From positions 50,518,093 through 50,582,092 of the forward strand of contig NC_037669.1 in the NCBI RefSeq assembly GCF_003255815.1: a stretch of DNA of 64,000 nt, written 5' to 3'. The stretch is from Theropithecus gelada. Its lineage: Eukaryota; Chordata; Mammalia; Primates; Cercopithecidae. The position numbers were made by a program, and so were the translations under genes. Each line of letters begins with the position of its first letter. Within the stretch, counting starts at the first letter, position 1. Of the stretch, positions 56,447-64,000 are shown piece by piece. The notes beneath the pieces were generated by a model, which ran no database searches, had not been told where the DNA came from, and saw only the letters and a program-made list of their open reading frames with translations.

Positions 56447-56570
56447 AGAAGCTGAGGCTGAGGCAGGAGGATCACTTGAGCCCAGGAGGTCTAGGCTGCA
56501 GTGAGCTGTGGTTGTACCAATGCACTCCAGCCTGGTGACAGAGCAAGACCCTGTCTTAAGAAAACAAAAA
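56447..56570 (+). mobile_element. Alu right-arm fragment
   Basis: AGCTGAGGCTGAGGCAGGAG to GCAAGACCCTGTCTTAAG. Only one arm is present. Confidence 0.88.
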
Positions 56571-56574
56571 TGTT

Positions 56575-57740
56575 CATTATGTAAAAATCTCTGGATGGAA
56601 AGACAAGCCCAAGACTAGGAGGAAGTATTTGCAGATCTGCAAATCATCCCATCTCTGATGAAGGACTTGTATCTAGAATGTATAAGAACACTCTAAACCC
56701 AATAGTAAGAAAACAAACACTTCAATTAGAAAACCGGCCAGAGACACATACAGATATTTCACCAAAGACGATATATGGATGGCAAATCCATAAGCACAAG
56801 AAAAGAAGTTCAGCATCACGGTCATCAGGGAGATGCAAATTAAAGCTACGGTGAGATATCACTACCACCTATCAAAATGGCTAACATAAAAAACAGGAAC
56901 AATGACGAGTGCTAGCAAGCACGCAGGGCAGCTGGAGTCCTCATACTTCCTTCTGGGTATGGCCTCTCTGGAAAGTTCGTTATCAAGTTAAACACGCACT
57001 TACCATATAAGCTGGCCATTATTACTTCTGGGTATTTATGCCTGAAGAATGAAGACAGGTTTATGCAAAAACTTGTATATGAACCTTTGTAACAGCTTTA
57101 TTTGTAATGGCCAAAAGTTGAACACAGCCCAAATGTCCTTCAGCACGTGAGTGAACAAACTGTCGGACACCCATGAAGTGGAAGACTGTGCAGTAATAAA
57201 AAGGAATAGACTATTGATAAGCATGGCAACTTGAGTTATCTTCAGGGCACTATGCTGAGCAAAAGATGCCAATCTCAAAAGGTCATATACTATATGATTC
57301 CATTTATGTAACATTGTCACAGTGACATAATTATAGTAATGGGGAACAGATCGGTGGTTGCTAGGGATAGGGTTGGCAAAAGGTGCGATTCTACAGTGCT
57401 AACAGAAGGGCATTTCTTTGTGGTGATTGGAATATTTCTATAGCCTGATGGCTACAAAATTTATCCACATGGGAAAGTTTCAGAGAATTATGCATCAGAA
57501 AACAAAAAACAAACAAAACAATTATTACATGTAAAAACTGGTAACATCCAAATAAGGTCTGACTTAGTAATACTGTACCCATGTCAATTTCCTGGTTTGA
57601 CAATGTAACATGATTATGTAAGATGTTAGCACTAAGGGAGCTCGGAGAAGCTGGGTGAAAGGTGCATGGGAACTCTGTACTATTTTTGCAACTTCATGTG
57701 GGTCTTAAACTATTGCAAACTAAAAAATTTTAAAGTAGCA
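56575..57740 (+). mobile_element. L1M-type LINE 3' portion
   Basis: GAAGGACTTGTATCTAGAAT, GTGAGATATCACTACCACCT, TTACTTCTGGGTATTTATGC, CTATATGATTCCATTTATGT and a 3'UTR-like tail, all collinear. The reading frame is destroyed by many stops. Confidence 0.9.
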
Positions 57741-57744
57741 GTGG

Positions 57745-58010
57745 TTTGAGACTGCTTTGCTCAATTTGATTTTTTTTTCTTGATGTAAAAATAATAGCAA
57801 GGTGAATAAGGTATGTAGAGAATACCATTTGTGTGAAATATAAATGCAGGAGTCATCTGGTGTATGATAGAATATTTCTGGAAAGATACAGAAGGAACTG
57901 GGAATATTGGAGCCACATGAGGGGTAACTGAAAATGCACAAGGATGAGAAAGAAAGCCTGATTTTCCAGTTTTCCTCTTGAGACTTTTGACTTTTTACTG
58001 CAGGTGTCTA
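57745..58010. other. AT-rich, possibly more L1 or unassigned
   Basis: No firm assignment. Confidence 0.3.
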
Positions 58011-58014
58011 CCAC

Positions 58015-58404
58015 TGTCTTAGTTTGTCCTTGCTGCTATAACCAAATGCCATAGATTTGATGGTTTTACAAACAACAGAAATTTATTTCGCACAGTTCTG
58101 GGGCTGGAAAGTTCAAGGCCAAGGTGCCAGCAGACTTGGTGCCTGGGGAGAGCCTACTGTCTGATTCATAGATGGTGCCTTCTCGCTGTGTCCTCACATG
58201 GTGGGAAGGGCAAGGGAGCTCTCTGGGGCCTCTTGTATAAGGGCACTAATCCCATTCATGAGGGCCCCACCCTCACAACCTCCTCACCTCCCAAACCTGA
58301 GGTCAGGAGTTTGGGAGGTGAGGAGGTCATGAGGGTGACCTCCCAACACCATCACCTTGGGGGTAAGGGCTGCAACACATGGATTTGGCATTTAGACCAT
58401 AGCA
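58015..58404 (-). mobile_element. MaLR/MST-MLT-type LTR with internal palindrome
   Basis: Antisense LTR starting TGTCTTAGTTTGTCCTTGCT and ending TTTAGACCATAGCA. Target repeats ACCAC and ATCAC differ at one base. It contains a 29-bp-arm inverted repeat. Confidence 0.85.
58268..58337. repeat. 29-bp-arm inverted repeat
   Basis: 58268-58296 pairs with 58309-58337 at 27 of 29 positions. The innermost 19 bp are perfect and the spacer is 12 bp. Confidence 0.95.
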
Positions 58405-58590
58405 ATCACCATTTAAATTTTTTAATTTAATTGTCTTAAAAACTAAGAGTAGGACCCAAGGCAGTGGGGAAACTGTGGAGCCATCAGTTTGACTCTGAGA
58501 TCCTCAAAGTGTCAGCCCAGTAAGGAGAGGGACAGTAACCTGGGGGCAAGGATTTTATCAGGAAGTCAATATTTTGTTAAGCTCAAGGGA

Positions 58591-58596
<6 letters not shown>

Positions 58597-58650
<54 letters not shown>
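58597..58650. repeat. (AC)27 microsatellite
   Basis: Twenty-seven perfect AC units. Confidence 0.98.
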
Positions 58651-58653
<3 letters not shown>

Positions 58654-58724
58654 TAATGGGGCAGGGAGGGCACTGGGCTGAGTTTGGCCAGGCCTGGGAA
58701 TTGACGCCTTCTTCACCCATGTTA

Positions 58725-58915
58725 TAATAACAGCAACAAGAGGTAGGCATCACAGCCTCCGCAACCGTGGACACTCACCACAGGCCAGGCACTCAGCCAA
58801 GCACCTCTCAGGGATTAACACACGTCATCCTCTCAACAACCTCACTGTGCAGAGGAGGAAGCTGAGGCACAGAGAGACAAAGAGACTTTCCCAAGGCCCC
58901 ACCTGACTTTGTAGC
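58725..58915 (-). repeat. MIR SINE
   Basis: CAGGCCAGGCACTCAGCCAA, AGGAAGCTGAGGCACAGAGA and CTTTCCCAAGGCCCCACC. Confidence 0.78.
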
Positions 58916-58919
58916 ACTC

Positions 58920-60195
58920 TAACACCTCAGGCCTCCTGACCAGTCCCGGGCCCTGGGCGCTGAGGTGAGAGGACACTGGGATGGAGCAGCAGGACAGGTG
59001 GGTGACAAATGTCTTGAGCACTTGCTTGGCCCCAGGCACGGACTCACTCATGGAGCCTGCTGGGGAACGGCAGGCAGACGGCACACAGGGTCATGCAAAG
59101 GCAAAGGTGACTGTCAAAGAGGCAGACGTGAGCAGCCCTGGGCTGGGGCAGGGGAGGTGGGGGTGGTCTGGTGAGCTGGGAAAGGCTAGGGCTTAGAGGC
59201 AGGTATTCCCTGGTAGATCCCAGCTCCAGCCTTGGAAGATGGCTCCTGTCTCTACTTGCCTTCTGATTCCTTCTCTAAAATGAGGAGCATTGCAACACCT
59301 GCTCCCGACCCAGGCTGCTGCCAGGCTCCAGGGCTCAGGCAGGGGACAGCAGGAACTGCGCAAAGCCAGCTGGCTTCAAAACCTGAGAAGAGCCCAGACC
59401 CCTGTCAGCAGGTGTCGGGGAACTTGTGGCACACCCATGCATGGAATATCATGTAGCTAGGAACAAGAGCAATTACAGTCACGCGCAGGGAGGGATCTCC
59501 AAGAGTGATGAGCTAAAGAAACCAGGGAAGGAAAAGTACAGATTGTACCACCTCATTTACGTGGAGTTTAAACTAGGCAAAACTCACCTATGGTGTTAAA
59601 AGTCACGATCGCAGGGACCTTTGGGGAAGAGGGAGAGAGGCTTTGGGGGACCGTGGGCACAGGTGTGCTCACTTTCGACAACTCATCAAGGGTCTGGGAA
59701 GTGGTGACCTGAGATGGGGCCTCACTGAGCCCCAGATCCCTCCTCCGGGAAGACGATTTCACAAGTGACCCTGCCTGTCAAGGGTGTCGTGAGGGTCAGA
59801 CAATGGCAGGTGACTTGTGGGTGTGGAGATGCCCCATGAGAGGCCACCATGGAAATGGTGGGTCACGAATTTCTGAAGCAGAGGCTTCTGGTGGGAAGAG
59901 CTCCCAAGAGAGAGCCCCGTGTCCTCTTCTATCCACTGCTCCTGCCTCCAAGGCTGGAGGCCCTGGGCAGCCCTGGTGTGCATGGGACCTCGGGACCTCC
60001 GCCAGCTGCCCCAGCTTCCCTGGGCCTGGCTCCAGAACTCTCATCCAGCCAAAGCCCATCCGGCCTGAGCTAGGGAAGGATTCAGGGTGGAAATCCAGAG
60101 CCGGGGGCTGAGAGGGAGGCACCTCAGGCAGGGTGGCCGGAGGCTGGGGTGGGCAGAGGCCAGTGTGGATGGAAGCCCTCCTCCCTTCACTCTTC
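58920..60195. other. Unique DNA with an L1M scrap
   Basis: 59410-59580 weakly resembles L1M in sense (CCATGCATGGAATATCATGT, GTACCACCTCATTTACGTGG). No gene is supported among the overlapping frames. Confidence 0.35.
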
Positions 60196-60199
60196 AAAG

Positions 60200-60370
60200 C
60201 CGAAGCCACACTACATCTCCACTGTGTTTCCTGGGACAAGCCACGGGGCCTCTCTGATCCTCAGCCTCCTCATCCATCAGGGGTCTGTTGTGGGGGTTAA
60301 ATGAGATAATCACCTACTGGTGCTGAGTAAGCAGCAGGTGCAATTGTTATGTTTACTGTTATCTCATTGG
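60200..60370 (+). repeat. MIR SINE
   Basis: CTCTGATCCTCAGCCTCCTC, GTGGGGGTTAAATGAGATAA and GGTGCTGAGTAAGCAGCAGG. Confidence 0.7.
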
Positions 60371-60374
60371 GGGA

Positions 60375-60865
60375 ACGCTGTCTAGGATATAGAGATGGAG
60401 AGGCTGTGAGGGTCCTGAAGAAAGCTTAGATTCATGCACTGCCCTTGCATACACTTTGCAAGTGAGGAATGCAAACCCCAAGGTCACAGGCAATTAGGCC
60501 AGGGAGCCAGGGGAGCCCCCCAGGGCCCAGCCTCCTCAGTCCCTGCACTGACATTCTCACGTGGGCAGCTTCCCACATGGCCACTCTGGAAGATGTATAG
60601 AAGGCAGAGAGGCTGCGGGCCAGCCTGGAGGCGGATGGGAGACTCCCTGGAAGACTGCACGCACACACACATGCACACACACTCGCCACGGTGGGAATCC
60701 CACGTTAGTCATTCTGTTTTAGGACTGGGAGTGTAACATGGAGCCGGCTTGCGCTGGAAGAGTGGGAGATGCAGATGCACCCTCTAGAACTGCCAGAGGC
60801 TTCTGCATGACTCAGAAAACTGGAAGACGCCCCATTCACCATTGACTTCAGCTCTTCATTTGGGA
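60375..60865. other. Unique DNA with short AC-rich tract
   Basis: A degenerate CACACACA tract lies at about 60658-60684. Nothing else is recognised. Confidence 0.35.
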
Positions 60866-60869
60866 AATC

Positions 60870-61870
60870 TGTTCTTTTTACTTTTGAAATATTTCAGACA
60901 CATAGAAAAGCACAGAAAGTAATGTAACAAACACCTGTGGATTTCTCACTTGGCTCCAGTTCTTATTTTAGTTAATTAATTTTATTATTGTTTTTAAAAA
61001 CAGGGTCTCGCTCTGTTGCCCAGGATGGAGGGCAGTGGTGTGATTACAATTTGCTCCAGGTTTAAGCTCCTGGACTCAAGCGATCCCTTCTGCCTCAGTC
61101 TCTCAAGTAGCTGGAATGTCAAGGGCATGCCATCATGCCTGGCTAATTTATTTTTAATTTTTAGACACGGGGTCTCACTATGTTGTCCAGGCTAGTCTCC
61201 AGCTGGCCTCAAGCAATCCTCCTGCCTTGGCCTCCTGAGTCCCTGCGATTACAGATGTACGCCACAACGAGATCCAGCTCCGGTTCTAACAGGTTGCTGG
61301 TCCTGCTCCTCCTCCTTCACTAATCATTTTCAGGATACAGTCAGAGCCCTCAGGCAGCCCTCTCTGAATGCATTTCTGTTTTTGTCTCCCTCCTAAGGGA
61401 ATTAACTTCTTGAATCTGGAGTTTACTTTCTCATATTTGTTTTCACACATACATCTGTATCCATAAACATTGGTTTTGTTTGTTCTCAAACTTAATGGGA
61501 CTACGCGGGATGAGTCACCCTGCAGCTTATCGTTTTGACTCAACATCACGTTATCGAGGCTTCTGCACACGGCTGCACAGAGCGTGAATCCATTCATCTG
61601 CAGTCTGTACATAAGCCACGATACACGAAGCCCTTCTCCCCAGGATGGACTCCTAGGCCGTCTCCAGTTGTTTGCCCTCACAAGTCAGCTGAACTTGTCT
61701 TCCAGAGCACGTGTGCAGAGTTGACCTCAGAGTGCAGTGGCTGGGTCACAGGGTCAGGGCATCTTGTGCTTCCCCCGGTGATGCCCAGCTGCTTTCCAAG
61801 GGGGGGATGCCACTTCACACCCCCACAGCTGCACAGGCACCACAGCATTCCACACTGTGAGCAGACCAGA
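60870..61870 (-). mobile_element. Old L1M, antisense, split by Alu
   Basis: 60870-60985 (ACTTTTGAAATATTTCAGAC) and about 61385-61870 (GTCTGTACATAAGCCACGAT, GCAGTGGCTGGGTCACAGGG, CCACTTCACACCCCCACAG) are collinear antisense L1M. Confidence 0.65.
60990..61280 (-). mobile_element. AluJ-type SINE
   Basis: AACAGGGTCTCGCTCTGTTG to GATTACAGATGTACGCCACA. Highly diverged. Confidence 0.9.
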
Positions 61871-61973
61871 CCCTCCCTTCTTAAATGAGTAGCCTGAGGT
61901 TGTGGGGAGGCAAAGGGCCCAAGATACCAGAGTCTGGGGCAAAAGGAGCCAGTACTGGAGCCCAGGTCTATGG

Positions 61974-62400
61974 ATGTTGCAGTTATCCATTGCTGTGTGA
62001 CAAACAACCCCCATGCTTAGTAGTTTGATTTTGTTCGTCAATCCATAGTTCAGGCAGGGCTCGGAGGGGAAGGCTCATCTCTGCTATGTGTGGTGTCAGC
62101 TGGGACAGCTTGGCGGGGGGATCCGTTTCCAAGATGGTGCACTCACGGCGAGTTGGGGCTGGTTGTGAGGGGGAGCTTGGTGGGGGATAAGGGTGGGATG
62201 AGGGTCTTGCTTTCATTCCACTCAGCCTCCTCACGGGCTGCTCGGGCTTCCTCAAGGCCCGTCTGGGTTCTGAGAACCAGTGTCCAGAAGCTGTCATAGT
62301 GGCTCTTCTGCCGTACTCCATTGAACAAGCAACCACAGGCTGCAGATTCCAGGGGAAGGAGGGGCTAGGTTGCTCCCTGCCTCTTGATGGAAGGAACATC
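61974..62400 (-). mobile_element. MaLR/MLT1-type LTR
   Basis: GCAGTTATCCATTGCTGTGT, CATGCTTAGTAGTTTGATTT and GGTGTCAGCTGGGACAGCTT in antisense MLT1-like order. Confidence 0.6.
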
Positions 62401-62404
62401 AAAT

Positions 62405-62670
62405 AATTTGGGGGTCATGTTTGAAAACGGATGCACCTGACTTCTGCAACATGCCTTCAATAATGTAAGGTTCCAGATGCTCCACCAGGCAGAAGGTGAA
62501 TGAGTAGCAGTGGCTGCTAAGGACCACCCTTGTCATGCGTGGCTCCAGGCACCCAGAAGCACGCAGACCAACAAGGACCTGAAGCAGAGCCTCCCAGAGT
62601 CCTGGCTCCGGTGACAAATCTGTTGATGTGCTTTATTTGCCTGAAAGGAGAGGTTTTTATGTAAAAATAA
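62405..62670. other. Unique sequence
   Basis: No feature recognised. Confidence 0.3.
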
Positions 62671-62678
62671 CTATCAGC

Positions 62679-63059
62679 TGTATCAGTCCGCATTGCTATA
62701 AAGAAATACCTGAGACTGGGTAATTTATGAAGAAAATAGGTTTAATTGGCTCACGGTTCCACAGGCTGTACAGGAAGCACAGGAGCATCTGCTTCTTGGG
62801 GGGCCTCAGGAAGCTTCTAATTATGGTGGAAGGCGAAGGGGGAACAAGGCACTTCACATGGCCAGAGCGCGAGGAAGAGAGAGGGGAGGTGCCACACACT
62901 TTTAAACAATCAGATCTCGTGAGAACTCTACCACAAAAACAGCACCAAAGGGGGAAGTCCGCTCCATGATCCAATCACCTCCCACCAGGCATCACCTCCA
63001 ATATTAGGGATATGATTCAACATGAGATTTGGGTGGGGATGCAGATCCAAACTATATCA
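62679..63059 (-). mobile_element. MST/THE1-type MaLR solo LTR
   Basis: TGTATCAGTCCGCATTGCTA to AAACTATATCA, antisense. Perfect 5-bp target duplication TCAGC at 62674-62678 and 63060-63064. Confidence 0.95.
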
Positions 63060-63064
63060 TCAGC

Positions 63065-63425
63065 ATTCCAAAACTGGTAGAAGATTTGGCAACACTGAAC
63101 TGTTATTTCCAGATGGCCTTGCTGGCCAGAATGAGGAGCGACCACCGGATAAATCCTCTGGTTTACTGCAGTCCCCAACTTCTGAACCGGCTGCTGTGGG
63201 CCCTCAGGTTGGCAAACCCTAGGTCACGAATTCTAAGACATTAGAAAGGCATTGGGGAATAATCGTTCCCCAGTGGTTATTAGTGAACACAGTTCAGAGA
63301 GTACAGCTGGCAGGCAAATGCGTGGTGCTGATACGAAGCCCTCAGAAGATGTTCAGCTCTATAGGAAGAACAATCCCAGAAGGCTTTCCGGAGGAGGTGA
63401 CAGCACAGTAGTCCTGACAGATGAG
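63065..63425. other. Unique sequence
   Basis: A scrap near 63365-63430 (AGAAGGCTTTCCGGAGGAGG) resembles an old repeat. No gene is recognised. Confidence 0.3.
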
Positions 63426-63428
63426 AAG

Positions 63429-63587
63429 GACTTTGGCAGGCCAAGGCAGGAGGATCACTTGAGCCTAGGAGTTTGAGACCAGCCTGGGCAACACTGAGAC
63501 AGCATCTATACAAAAAAATTTAAAAATTAGCTGGATATGGTGGTGTGTGCCTACAGTCTCAGCTCTCAGGGGAGGGGGCTGAGGTAG
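63429..63587 (+). mobile_element. Alu fragment truncated by LTR
   Basis: ACTTTGGCAGGCCAAGGCAG through the middle A run to GGGGGCTGAGGTAG, where an LTR begins. Confidence 0.88.
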
Positions 63588-64000
63588 TGTTACAGTAGGT
63601 AGCTAGTCAGACATGAGCAGGGCAGGAGAAGGCCCTGCCTCCCAATCAGGAATGTGAGGCGACCATGAGGTGACGGTCAGGCGGTTTTTAACTGTCCCTC
63701 TAAAATAATGATAACTGGTTGCAGCCAGTGCCAGGGAAAGCCAGTCTCCCAATAGATAGAAACATCTGAAGCTGGCGATCAGCCGCTTCCTGATAAGATC
63801 TCAGGAGCTGGGCAAGTGGGCTCAAGCATGTGCATTAAGAGGCAAAATGCTGGGGTTTAATTGGTGTACGACCTTCCTCTAGGAATGCTAGCCTGGTAAG
63901 GGAAGAATGCCTCCAGTGAGCATGTGCACAACCCCAGTCAACACACTGTGCTGGCAGGCCACTGCGCATGTGGACAGCCACCCAAAGGCAAGAATCAGGG
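63588..64000 (+). mobile_element. ERV-type LTR, cut by window end
   Basis: It begins TGTTACAGTAGGTAGCTAGT immediately after the broken Alu. AGAAGGCCCTGCCTCCCAAT, CTAAAATAATGATAACTGGT and GTGAGCATGTGCACAACCCC follow a familiar ERV LTR. The family is not named and the 3' end is outside the window. Confidence 0.65.

Noticed and set aside
1..64000. tRNA, rRNA or other structured RNA genes
   Set aside because: I saw no intact A-box/B-box tRNA pair outside SINE sequences and no rRNA or snRNA signature. Alu and MIR internal promoter boxes were not counted.

Overview
The window looks like ordinary interspersed-repeat-rich primate genomic DNA. It has about 17 Alu copies of several ages, L1 and MIR/L2 remnants, several LTRs, a DNA transposon and microsatellites. 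There are no bacterial, plasmid or phage features, no operons, no CRISPR array and no recognisable tRNA or rRNA. Two of the youngest Alus (about 11793-12090 and 32636-32947, both minus) share variants I associate with the AluYR-type lineage of Old World monkeys: GGCTAGTT in place of GGCTAATT, and CAGGCTTGAGCC in place of CAGGCGTGAGCC. I therefore infer a cercopithecid monkey (macaque, baboon or green-monkey type) rather than human, with moderate confidence.

The only convincing protein-coding sequence is an intronless, full-length, undamaged copy of the small GTPase ARL2 at 52717-53271 (+). It is a textbook L1-mediated retrocopy. It has no introns, a 3'UTR with AATAAA, a 26-nt uninterrupted poly(A), and a perfect 17-bp target-site duplication that starts at a TT/AAAA nick site. 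It landed in the 3' target-site copy of an older, 5'-truncated L1, so three related copies of one target sequence lie in a row. Its 5' end is only 4 nt before the ARL2 start codon. The duplicated target DNA supplies an extra in-frame ATG six codons upstream.

Layout. 1-9 kb: antisense L1 carrying an Alu, then mostly unique DNA with MIR/L2 and old LTR fragments. 10-16.5 kb: nested repeats (L1 split by a 628-bp LTR and a young Alu; antisense L1 split by a MaLR LTR), a (GT)18 tract and a 200-bp GGAA-rich tract. 17-26 kb: GC-moderate unique DNA with Alus, MIRs and a 39-bp G-rich minisatellite at 25.6 kb. 27.4-27.7 kb: a CpG island ending in a strong splice-donor consensus, the best promoter/first-exon candidate. 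27.0-29.1 kb: an unusual cluster of inverted duplications. 29.7-33.1 kb: a near-full-length Tigger1-type transposon with three Alu insertions and a dead transposase. 33-52 kb: mostly unique DNA with LTR, MIR, MER5-like and Alu insertions, including a diverged direct duplication at 40.6-43.5 kb. 52.4-53.6 kb: the L1 plus ARL2 retrocopy. 54-64 kb: unique DNA, ERV/MaLR LTRs, a 3' L1 fragment, (AC)27, and an LTR running off the window end.

Apart from the retrocopy and the possible CpG-island first exon, nothing in the window works together as a pathway. Most of it reads as intergenic or intronic sequence shaped by successive waves of retrotransposition.
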